Below, one piece after another: positions 27,002 to 32,990 of a stretch of 32,990 nucleotides of DNA. Positions within the stretch are counted from its first letter, which is position 1; each line of letters begins with the position of its first letter. The notes beneath the pieces are model-generated. The model saw nothing but the letters and a program-made list of their open reading frames with translations. It was not told where the DNA came from and searched no databases. Source of the DNA: JAZSNA01 sp045536135 (GTDB taxonomy: Bacteria > Pseudomonadota > Alphaproteobacteria > CAAHEQ01 > UBA3637); the NCBI GenBank assembly GCA_045536135.1, contig JAZSNA010000018.1, forward strand, positions 1 to 32,990. Reading direction: 5' to 3'. The translations under genes were made by a program, and so were the position numbers.

Positions 27002-28114
27002 ATGACATATTTTTTTGAAGAAGCCGTCAATGCATTTAATCAACGTGATCTTGTTCGTGCCGAAACAATTTTTCGCCGAATTTTACAAGAAACAAACAAC
27101 CCTGAAAGCCTTTATTATCTTGGGCAAATCGCACTTTTAAGGGGTGCAAATGACGAGGCAATCAACTGCTTTTTAAACGCCCATCTTTCGGATAAAAAAC
27201 AACCGGATTTTATCTATTTTTTAGCCCTTTCTTTGCAAGAGAGCGGGCGGTACGAGGAGGCTATCAAATATTATAACAAAATAAAACAAAATCCGATGGC
27301 ATTAAATAACTTGGCTAATATTTACCGTCTGTCCGGAAAAGTTCAAAAAGCCCGTCAAGCCTTTGAAGATGCAATAAAAATTGATCCCGATAATCCTTTT
27401 TTATATGTTAACAAGTCCATATTAACAAAGGATTTATCGGACACAGAACAGGCTTTAAAAATAAATCCGGATTTTGCGCCCGCTTGGGCTCAAAAGGCCA
27501 TTTTACTTCGTGAAATCGATATAAAAAAGGCACTACAATCTCACGAAAAATCCATTTCATTGGATGGCGAAAATTCGTCCTTTTATATTAGTTATGGGAT
27601 CAGCTTAATACAAGATAAACAATTTGAAAAGGCAATAAAACAGTTTGATTATGCCATATCGATTGATCCCTATAATGCCGATGCATATTATAATCGAGCA
27701 TTAGCCAAAAATCATTTAAATCAAGATCCGACACTTGATTATGAAACAGCTTTAAAATGTAATCCGAATCATTTGGAAGCTTTAACTAATTTGGGAGCAA
27801 TATACATTCAGACCAACCGACTTTATGATGCCTTAACCATATATCAGGATTTATTAAGAAAAGATCCGAAAAATATGAAAGCTTGTTTTAATTTAGCCGG
27901 ACTTTTGGCACAAGTTAACGAACTGGATGAGGCTTTCGGACTGTATATTTATACCTTGTTAAACGGTATTAAAGAATCATCTCCTTGTTTATCCAAAGTC
28001 ATTTTAAAAATTGACGACAAGAAACTGGCTTATCAATTTTTAAATGCTTGGATAACACAATTTCCGGATGATATTTATGCCAAAAAAACAGCGGATATTT
28101 TATCTTTTAAATAA
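27002..28114 (+). CDS. Tetratricopeptide repeat protein
   Basis: 370 residues made almost entirely of TPR helices, about nine repeats by eye. Clear units include AVNAFNQRDLVRAETIFRRI (5-24), RYEEAIKYYNKI, KVQKARQAFEDAIKIDPDNP, QFEKAIKQFDYAISIDPYN and RLYDALTIYQDLLRKDPKN. No signal peptide, membrane segment or catalytic domain is present, so a cytoplasmic scaffold role is likely, but the partner is unknown. TPR 5 or so (LSDTEQALKINPDF) is shortened. It has its own promoter immediately upstream and no ribosome site. The 3' end stops 1 nt from the convergent 129-residue gene. Confidence 0.88.
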   Translation: MTYFFEEAVNAFNQRDLVRAETIFRRILQETNNPESLYYLGQIALLRGANDEAINCFLNAHLSDKKQPDFIYFLALSLQESGRYEEAIKYYNKIKQNPMALNNLANIYRLSGKVQKARQAFEDAIKIDPDNPFLYVNKSILTKDLSDTEQALKINPDFAPAWAQKAILLREIDIKKALQSHEKSISLDGENSSFYISYGISLIQDKQFEKAIKQFDYAISIDPYNADAYYNRALAKNHLNQDPTLDYETALKCNPNHLEALTNLGAIYIQTNRLYDALTIYQDLLRKDPKNMKACFNLAGLLAQVNELDEAFGLYIYTLLNGIKESSPCLSKVILKIDDKKLAYQFLNAWITQFPDDIYAKKTADILSFK

Positions 28115-28115
28115 T

Positions 28116-28505
28116 TCAGCCTTTTCTTTGAAAATACGGACCATAGAATTTATTTATTCCATTATGCTTTGCAATAACAAAATCTCGGTAAGTTGATGTA
28201 TAGAAAATAATTTTATTCTTTATTTCAGGCGGAATTTTTAAAAACTCTCCCCGATAAAGTATCAAACCGACATTAACCGTCTGCCAATTTATTTGATCAA
28301 TATTTTGCTCATTAACCCCATAAATAACCGGAATAATGTCTTTCAAAAGTTCTAATTTCAAAGGCAAATCAAGGATAGATATATTTTTCTCCAACGGAAT
28401 AACGCCCGTTTCTTTTTCATTTTCGTCATAAATAACAATCCCCGATTTCATGTTTAAATCGGAATTGTTTTTGATTTTATTAAGAATATCTGAAATTCCA
28501 CTCAT
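28116..28505 (-). CDS. Protein of unknown function (129 residues)
   Basis: I do not recognise this protein. It has no signal peptide, no membrane helix and no cysteine. The sequence looks like a mixed alpha-beta soluble domain: an amphipathic N-terminus (ISDILNKIKNN), a strand with SGIVIYDENEKETGVIPL, LELLKDIIPVIYGVN, then NVGLILYRGEFLKIPPE and a basic C-terminus ending FYGPYFQRKG. Its ATG overlaps the stop of the upstream 285-residue gene (ATGA), so the two are co-translated and probably act together. Codon use looks like its neighbours. Its 3' end is 1 nt from the TPR gene stop. Confidence 0.75.
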   Translation of the reverse strand: MSGISDILNKIKNNSDLNMKSGIVIYDENEKETGVIPLEKNISILDLPLKLELLKDIIPVIYGVNEQNIDQINWQTVNVGLILYRGEFLKIPPEIKNKIIFYTSTYRDFVIAKHNGINKFYGPYFQRKG

Positions 28506-29359
28506 TCACCTTCATCCTTTAACAATAACGGATTTAAACAAGTATTTCTGATGTGCGGAGTTAAATGAGTTGAACATACAAAACATTTTTCCACATCACA
28601 TTGAGCATGAAAAGAACAATTTTCAAACCTGTTTTGGGCGATTATTTTAGAAATAGCATCTCCACAAAAATAGCGACCTCCTGCTTCTATACCCCATTTT
28701 AAAATATCTTCATTATGACACGATGCCAAAACATAATTTTCTTTCAGCTCCGTTAATCCGGTATGAAAATGAACGATAACTTTCCCTTTAAAATTGAAAA
28801 AATTTAAATAATCAATCGGAACATCTTGCCAAATATATTTAGATGAAGGGCGACGAGAGAAAAAGTTAATAAAAGAGACTATAATCTTTGATTTTTTTAA
28901 TGAAATTGTATTCATACTTAAATCTACCCGAGAACGAATTTTTTGAGCAAATTCCAATGTCGGTTCAATATTTAAATATTTCCACAATAAAGTTAAATCA
29001 TTATAAAAAGAACAAATTTGTCCTGTTTTAATATCCAATATCGGATAACGGCGAACAAGTCCCAATATCATTTCATGATTAGACAACACATCTTTTTGGA
29101 TTTTAGACATTAACATCCGTTTAAATCTTTTAATTTCATCATCTTTTAATAAGACAGACGGATTTAAGTCTTCATATCCGGACAAAATGTTAAAATCCTT
29201 TGGCTGTATCAATGCGATAACGGAACCGTTATGAAGATTAAAAACGGTTTTGAAATCTTGTTTTATTTTTTCATTTTTTTCTTTTGTATCCTTAAAATAA
29301 ACCACGGCCGAAGAAATGTCCGATTTATTTAAAGCATTTAAGATTTCACTTTCTATCAT
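28502..29359 (-). CDS. Protein of unknown function with C-terminal cysteine cluster (285 residues)
   Basis: I do not recognise a family. No signal peptide or membrane segment is evident. The first 100 residues are charged and helical. The central part contains VRRYPILDIKTGQICSFYND and SFINFFSRRPSSKYIWQD. The C-terminal 80 residues have seven of the eight cysteines (214, 232, 248, 254, 259, 262, 274), with C-x5-C-x4-C-x2-C at 248-262 interleaved with His, which suggests a metal or iron-sulfur site (inference). The gene starts 15 nt after the tRNA-Arg and has no visible ribosome site; the leader is A-rich. It is probably transcribed with dnaB and the tRNA, and overlaps the following 129-residue gene by ATGA. 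Confidence 0.75.
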   Translation of the reverse strand: MIESEILNALNKSDISSAVVYFKDTKEKNEKIKQDFKTVFNLHNGSVIALIQPKDFNILSGYEDLNPSVLLKDDEIKRFKRMLMSKIQKDVLSNHEMILGLVRRYPILDIKTGQICSFYNDLTLLWKYLNIEPTLEFAQKIRSRVDLSMNTISLKKSKIIVSFINFFSRRPSSKYIWQDVPIDYLNFFNFKGKVIVHFHTGLTELKENYVLASCHNEDILKWGIEAGGRYFCGDAISKIIAQNRFENCSFHAQCDVEKCFVCSTHLTPHIRNTCLNPLLLKDEGE

Positions 29360-29374
29360 TTTATTTTTTTTGCG

Positions 29375-29448
29375 CGTTCTTGGCGGGAGTCGAACCCACG
29401 ACCTTCGGATTAGGAATCCGATGCTCTATCCAGCTGAGCTACAAGAAC
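29375..29448 (-). tRNA. tRNA-Arg (anticodon CCT)
   Basis: On the minus strand a complete cloverleaf can be folded. The acceptor stem GTTCTTG pairs with CAAGAAC. The D arm is GCTC-loop-GAGC, and the anticodon stem TCGGA/TCCGA holds the loop TTCCTAA with anticodon CCT, reading AGG. A 5-nt variable loop is followed by a T arm with TTCGACT. The discriminator is G and CCA is not encoded. It sits 5 nt after the dnaB stop and 15 nt before the next start codon, so it is likely cut out of a longer transcript. Confidence 0.95.
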
Positions 29449-29453
29449 CCGCA

Positions 29454-30893
29454 TCATTTTTCCAAGTTCCCAAATTCAGTAAACTGACCATTAAAGAACA
29501 AATTTACCGTTCCGGTCGGTCCATGCCGTTGTTTTGCAATAATCGCTTCTGCGACTTTTTCAACTTCTACCTTTTTTTGTTCCCAATCCATCACTCGTTT
29601 ATTAAACGCCTCCATCGTTTCCTTTGGTCTTAAAATCGGTTTATCCTGAGCCATATAAGGTGCATCCCGATAAACAAACATCACGATATCGGCATCCTGT
29701 TCAATAGATCCAGATTCCCGCAAATCCGATAATTGAGGTCTTTTATTTTCCCGCTGTTCCAATTGCCGTGAAAGTTGTGACAGAACCAAAACAGGGACCC
29801 CCAATTCTTTTGCCATAATTTTTAAAGAACGAGTTATCGCTGAAACTTCTTGAACACGACTATCGTTCCGTCCGCTGGCCGTAATCAATTGCAAATAGTC
29901 AATCACAATCAATCCCAATCCCTTTTCTTTATCCCGTTTAAGCCGTCTGGCCCGATTTTTAATTGTTCCGACCGTAATCCCCGGTGTCTCATCAATCATC
30001 AACGGCAAATCAGCCAACATCGTCGTTGCATTGGCAATCGAATCGAATTGTTCCGAAGTTAATTTACCGGTTCTGAATGCGTGTCCTTCTATATGAGTAT
30101 AAGACGATAAAATACGACCGGCTAATTGTTCGGCCGACATTTCCAAAGAAAAGAATGCGACTGTTCTTTTCGGACCGCCTTTTGCGTTTTCTTTTTGAAA
30201 AAATTTGGCAATATTAAAAGCCATACATGTTGCCAAAGAAGTTTTTCCCATGGCCGGACGACCGGCTAGAATAATCAAGTCCGTATCATGAAGTCCCCCC
30301 ATCATCCGATCCATATCCACCAATCCTGTTGGCAAACCGGATAACCCTTCCGGATCTTTCATGGCTCGTTCTGTGGCTAACAAAGCCGATTTCAACGGTG
30401 TTTTAAATGCAACGGGTCCACCATCCAATTCACCGATATTTGCCAATTCATATAATCTGGATTCTGCATCTGCAATCTGTAAGTTCGCATCGGCTTCCAA
30501 TGAAATTTCAAATGCATTATTGACAATATCGGTTCCGACATCAATCAATTCTCGCCGTAAAAAGCGGTCAAAAATTTGTCTGGCATAATCAACCGCATTA
30601 ATCAAAGTCGCCGATTCGGAAGCCAATTTTAAAATATATTCTTCGCCCCCCACATCTTTTAATTCATCATTTCCGATAAAAAATTCCTTTACGGTCAGCG
30701 GATCGGCTATTCTTCCCCGTTCAATCAGGTTTTGACATGCCTCGAATATCTTTCCATGCACCGGATTTGCAAAATGATTTGCTTTTAAAAAATCGGCCAC
30801 TTTTTCCATGACCCGATTATTGACCAAAATAGCCCCCAATAAGGCTTGTTCGGCTTCAATACTTTGTGGAGGCATACGTTCAATTATACTCAT
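29454..30893 (-). CDS. dnaB: Replicative DNA helicase DnaB
   Basis: Hexameric 5'-3' helicase at the replication fork. The 479 residues fit the family. The N-terminal domain begins PPQSIEAEQALLGAIL (9-24), and the RecA-like C-terminal domain has Walker A GRPAMGKTS (211-219), FFSLEMSAEQLAGR, Walker B-type LIVIDYLQLI and the arginine-finger region SDLRESGSIEQDADIV. No intein is present. An AAAGGA ribosome site precedes the ATG at 30893. A tRNA and two unknown genes follow in the same direction with tiny gaps. Confidence 0.97.
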   Translation of the reverse strand: MSIIERMPPQSIEAEQALLGAILVNNRVMEKVADFLKANHFANPVHGKIFEACQNLIERGRIADPLTVKEFFIGNDELKDVGGEEYILKLASESATLINAVDYARQIFDRFLRRELIDVGTDIVNNAFEISLEADANLQIADAESRLYELANIGELDGGPVAFKTPLKSALLATERAMKDPEGLSGLPTGLVDMDRMMGGLHDTDLIILAGRPAMGKTSLATCMAFNIAKFFQKENAKGGPKRTVAFFSLEMSAEQLAGRILSSYTHIEGHAFRTGKLTSEQFDSIANATTMLADLPLMIDETPGITVGTIKNRARRLKRDKEKGLGLIVIDYLQLITASGRNDSRVQEVSAITRSLKIMAKELGVPVLVLSQLSRQLEQRENKRPQLSDLRESGSIEQDADIVMFVYRDAPYMAQDKPILRPKETMEAFNKRVMDWEQKKVEVEKVAEAIIAKQRHGPTGTVNLFFNGQFTEFGNLEK

Positions 30894-30911
30894 AATAAAA
30901 TCCTTTTTTTT

Positions 30912-30941
30912 AATATAGTATGATTCTTATATAAAAAACAA
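30912..30941 (-). promoter_or_regulatory. Candidate promoter of dnaB
   Basis: On the minus strand TATATT (30912-30917) is a good -10 and TTGTTT (30936-30941) a partial -35, with an 18-nt spacer. It would also serve the tRNA-Arg and the two genes behind it. Confidence 0.45.
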
Positions 30942-31006
30942 GTCTTTTTTCTGGAAAAAAGCTTTTCAGCATCCCACATATTAATTGTTTTGAAAGGAGA
31001 ATAAAA

Positions 31007-31279
31007 ATGAAAGATGACGTTTTTACTTGCGGAAGTGAGGGAATTACATGTCCATCATCATGCCATAAAGAAGAAAAAATAAAATATCATCATGCCTTAA
31101 AAAAAGTTTGGGATAAAATCCCCGACTCTTTAAAAGAAGAAATCAAAGCCGATGATGTTCATCGGTTGATTGTTCTGAAAAAGGTATATCAATTTGCAAT
31201 GGACAATAATTTGGACGAATTATTACAAGCCTGTGTCCGACGAATTAAAAAAATTGAAGACCGAATATTAACAGAATAA
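31007..31279 (+). CDS. Small protein of unknown function with N-terminal cysteine motif
   Basis: 90 residues, not recognised. The N-terminus has Cys8, Cys15 and Cys19 followed by His20 (CGSEGITCPSSCH), a possible metal site. The rest is strongly helical and charged (KVWDKIPDSLKEEIKADDVHR, then ALQ-like helices ending RRIKKIEDRILTE). No signal peptide. A GAAAGGAG ribosome site lies 8 nt before the ATG and a strong terminator begins at its stop codon, so it looks like a complete single-gene unit. A promoter upstream was not convincing. Being isolated and short, it could be a regulator or stress protein, but nothing in the sequence decides this. Confidence 0.75.
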   Translation: MKDDVFTCGSEGITCPSSCHKEEKIKYHHALKKVWDKIPDSLKEEIKADDVHRLIVLKKVYQFAMDNNLDELLQACVRRIKKIEDRILTE

Positions 31280-31305
31280 AAAACGGGGGACTTCCCCCGT
31301 TTTTT
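31278..31305 (+). terminator. Intrinsic terminator, probably bidirectional
   Basis: CGGGGG (31284-31289) and CCCCCG (31294-31299) form a perfect 6-bp stem with a 4-nt loop, extended by six A on the left and six T on the right. The T run ends transcription from the small gene on the plus strand. The A run gives the same signal on the minus strand, downstream of the decayed cysteine-rich gene. Confidence 0.9.
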
Positions 31306-31331
31306 ATAAAAGTGTAATGCCTTGTTAAAAA

Positions 31332-31572
31332 CTACGCACATATAGACCCCGTCCAACTTCCGCTGGTGCATATGACATTTTTCGATCCGTCACAATTCTT
31401 CACCATCGGCATCATAACAGCGGTATCCGGAATCAGCGCTCCAATCATACTCGGCAGAAGTTGCCCCTTTTGGACAACATACATTATTATATCCTGCTGT
31501 CTTAACCAAGCTTTCATCATTGGTGCAACAACGTTGATAATAGCCATTAGGCATATCACCGGTTCCATTGGA
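31332..31572 (-). pseudogene. Decayed 3' end of the right-hand cysteine-rich gene
   Basis: Immediately after the stop at 31573-31575 the same frame continues with family sequence (NGTGDMPNGYYQRCC, CCPKGATSAEYDW, CYDADGEEL). The stop replaces the cysteine codon of the conserved CPNGTGDM. At 31390-31392 a second TGA follows DGEEL. From there the family sequence continues in another frame as NCDGSKNVIC ... SWTGSICA and ends at 31332. The two frames join at TTGTGA, shared between the EELC motif and a CDG motif, as a deletion between repeats would leave. One nonsense change and one out-of-frame junction therefore separate the present protein from an intact C-terminus. Confidence 0.75.
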
Positions 31573-31810
31573 TCATGAAATACAATTACCATCTTCGTCG
31601 ATCCCTGTATCCGAATTGGAACAACAAGTAAAATCATCCCAATTAGGAACATAAAATCCTTTTTCAGGACAACACCCGTCATCATATCCTTTTGTGCAAC
31701 ATTGCATACTTCCCCATATTCCACCGACAAGAGTTTCTGTTTCCGGATCACAGCATTCATAACTGTTCCATTGATCGAACCCGACTTCGGTTGTTCCGAT
31801 CGGGCAACAG
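31391..31810. repeat. Dispersed coding block, copy 2 of 3
   Basis: Nearly identical at DNA level to 549-977, in the same orientation, from the CCPIGTTEVG codons to the CYDADGEEL codons. It contains the nonsense codon at 31573-31575 that the other copies lack. Confidence 0.85.
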
Positions 31811-32990
31811 ACATACGTGGAATCCCAGTCATAATAAATCAATTCATACCCTTCAGAACATTGATAATCTGCCGTTCCATTGCAAGTCATATCCGACGGA
31901 CAAGAATAACATGAACCGTATTCAAAATACTGACTGGTGGAACAACATACCCACCTGCCACTATAATAATTCCCAACTTTACCATCTGAACATTGTGGAT
32001 TAGCCGTTCCATCACAAGTCATACCCGATGGACAAGAATAACATGAGCCATTTCTAAAATACTGACTGGTCGAACAACAATATGTTTCACCGTTATAAGT
32101 ATTTAAAACTTTTCCATCGGTACATCCGACAATATTTGTCCCATCACACATCATACCCGACGGGCAAGACAAACACGAACCATTTTTAAAATATTCACTA
32201 GTGGAACAACAATATGTTTCACCGTTATAAATATTTTTAACGCCGGGACACAATTCTTCACCATCGGCATCATAACAGCGGTATCCGGAATTAGCTCTCC
32301 AATCATACTCAGCAGATGTCGTTCCCTTTGGACAACATACATTATAAGATCCTGCCTTAACCAAGACTTCATCATTGGTGCAACAACGTTGATAATAGCC
32401 ATTAGGCATATCACCGGTTCCATTAGGACATGAAATACAATTACCCTCTTCGTCGATCCCTGTCTCCGAATTGGAACAACAGACATAATAATCCCCACCA
32501 TAAACATAAAATGCTTTTTCAGGACAACATCCGTCATCATATCCTTTTGGGCAACATACTTGAAACCCATAATCCCCCCAACGTAATTCTTCCTCCGAAG
32601 TACAACAAAAACCGTTGGTATCCACACCATTAGTTCCATCCGGACAGGGGGAACCATCCGAACTATAACAAACACCATCTTGACAAGAACCATTTTCACA
32701 GCAGTTGTTTCCACAAACATAATCCTTATAACAACAAACACCATTTATAACTTCATAATTATTCCAACAAGTGACAGGCGGAACGGTTTCAACAACCTCT
32801 CCCCCCTCGATTGGTGGGTATGGGAATGTGATATAGACTGCATTGGCATCTTCACATGAATTGGCGGGGTCTTCACCATTATATGGTTGGATATCCGCCA
32901 TAAAAGCGGTTTTATTGGAAAGCAAGGTTTCACAAACTTCCGGTGTAATACCGTCCACAGCGATATAAAAACCTTCTGATTCTGTATTCC
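31573..32990 (-). CDS. Cysteine-rich prepilin-family protein, 5' part beyond window, C-terminally truncated
   Basis: The frame is open to the right edge, so the N-terminus is not seen; the GTG at 32958 is internal. The first visible residues (GFYIAVDGITPEVCETLL) align with the pilin-head end of the gene at 1-2038 (FYIKVSALDMMIC). This implies that a similar prepilin leader lies beyond the edge. Then come CC-rich modules, one complete block with CPNGTGDMPNGYYQRCC and CYDADGEELC, three 44-residue units of the CCSTSQYF type (31940-32235), and a second block that is cut by TGA at 31573-31575. The protein may still be made with a shortened C-terminus, or the gene may be a non-functional repeat donor. 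Co-oriented with the left-hand family members. Confidence 0.8.
   Translation of the reverse strand, partial: NTESEGFYIAVDGITPEVCETLLSNKTAFMADIQPYNGEDPANSCEDANAVYITFPYPPIEGGEVVETVPPVTCWNNYEVINGVCCYKDYVCGNNCCENGSCQDGVCYSSDGSPCPDGTNGVDTNGFCCTSEEELRWGDYGFQVCCPKGYDDGCCPEKAFYVYGGDYYVCCSNSETGIDEEGNCISCPNGTGDMPNGYYQRCCTNDEVLVKAGSYNVCCPKGTTSAEYDWRANSGYRCYDADGEELCPGVKNIYNGETYCCSTSEYFKNGSCLSCPSGMMCDGTNIVGCTDGKVLNTYNGETYCCSTSQYFRNGSCYSCPSGMTCDGTANPQCSDGKVGNYYSGRWVCCSTSQYFEYGSCYSCPSDMTCNGTADYQCSEGYELIYYDWDSTYVCCPIGTTEVGFDQWNSYECCDPETETLVGGIWGSMQCCTKGYDDGCCPEKGFYVPNWDDFTCCSNSDTGIDEDGNCIS
31840..32235. repeat. 132-nt tandem repeat array in the right-hand gene
   Basis: The GAACAACA codon block recurs at 31940, 32072 and 32204, a period of exactly 132 nt. 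Each unit encodes 44 residues with CCSTSQYF, GSCYSCPSG and CDGT. Period and motif match the array at 1-508. Confidence 0.9.
32243..32555. repeat. Dispersed coding block, copy 3 of 3
   Basis: Encodes CCSNSETGIDEEGNC, CPNGTGDMPNG and CYDADGEELCPG with an intact cysteine codon at the place where the 31391-31810 copy has a stop. Similarity to the other two copies fades beyond about 32545. Confidence 0.8.

Noticed and set aside
28116..29448. An integrated element at the 3' side of tRNA-Arg.
   Set aside because: No integrase, no second copy of the tRNA 3' end was found in the following genes, and base composition matches the surroundings.
30944..30961. CTTTTTT/AAAAAAG inverted repeat between dnaB and the small gene as a terminator or operator.
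   Set aside because: The stem is only A-T rich apart from one pair and lies in the divergent promoter region. It is likely by chance in such AT-rich sequence.
31390..31575. Two in-frame TGA codons at cysteine-like positions could mean UGA recoding as Cys or selenocysteine.
   Set aside because: TGA ends many normal genes here (tyrS, dacA, birA, nlpD-like, alaS, dnaB) with ATGA overlaps. The second TGA coincides with a frame change, so decay explains both better.
31332..31832. A 166-residue open frame on the minus strand overlapping the right-hand gene.
   Set aside because: Over most of its length it is an out-of-frame reading of the conserved family sequence. Only the last 20 or so codons are genuine family sequence, included in the pseudogene entry.
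32956..32958. GTG as the start of the right-hand cysteine-rich gene.
   Set aside because: The frame is open upstream to the window edge, and the visible N-terminal part aligns with the middle of a paralogue's pilin-head region, so the codon is internal.
1..32990. The window as a closed circle, because similar genes lie at both ends in the same direction.
   Set aside because: Joining the edges would put a pilin-head region directly after a mid-protein repeat. The right-hand gene needs its own N-terminus beyond the edge.

Overview
The window reads as a stretch of chromosome from an AT-rich, gene-dense alphaproteobacterium, probably an uncultured host-associated one. That placement is an inference. 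It rests on the gene content (tyrS, bamD, recN, ligA, accBC, dnaB and alaS with alphaproteobacteria-like protein features), a two-cysteine DksA of the CxxT/CxxA type, ATGA and TAATG start-stop overlaps almost everywhere, and very short intergenic gaps. No phage, transposase, integrase or CRISPR locus is visible.

Layout. (1) 1-8270, minus strand: a three-gene set of a small lipoprotein, a giant protein of about 1,922 residues, and a second long protein that runs off the left edge. Both long proteins start with a type IV prepilin leader (G|RSLxE, hydrophobic helix, Glu at +5) and continue into very cysteine-rich repeats; the giant also carries three LamG-like jelly-roll segments. (2) 8392-18946, plus strand: one tightly packed run, tyrS-dacA-bamD-recN-ligA-ydbH-like-birA-nlpD-like, mixing translation, DNA repair and envelope biogenesis. 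(3) 18943-20296: dksA-yacG with its own promoter, convergent with a trmN6-like methyltransferase. (4) 20389-23594: alaS and a LOG-family gene. (5) 23597-26895, minus: accB-accC-FAD oxidoreductase. (6) 27002-28114: a TPR protein whose promoter implies a leaderless mRNA. (7) 28116-30893, minus: dnaB, tRNA-Arg(CCT), then two unrecognised genes. (8) 31007-31305: a small cysteine-containing protein and a strong terminator. (9) 31332-32990, minus: a third cysteine-rich prepilin-like gene, entering from the right edge and broken at its 3' end.

The housekeeping block is ordinary. The unusual material is the cysteine-rich prepilin-like family at both ends. Left and right members share a 44-residue (132-nt) tandem unit and a DNA block of about 420 nt that is close to identical. 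The right member carries a nonsense codon and an out-of-frame junction, as expected if repeat recombination reshuffles these genes. A reasonable hypothesis is a family of surface-displayed, disulfide-rich pseudopilin adhesins with an accessory lipoprotein. No pilus assembly gene lies in the window, so the export route is inferred only from the leader.

There is no gene-free stretch longer than 300 bases except 31306-31572, which holds the decayed 3' end of the right-hand gene.
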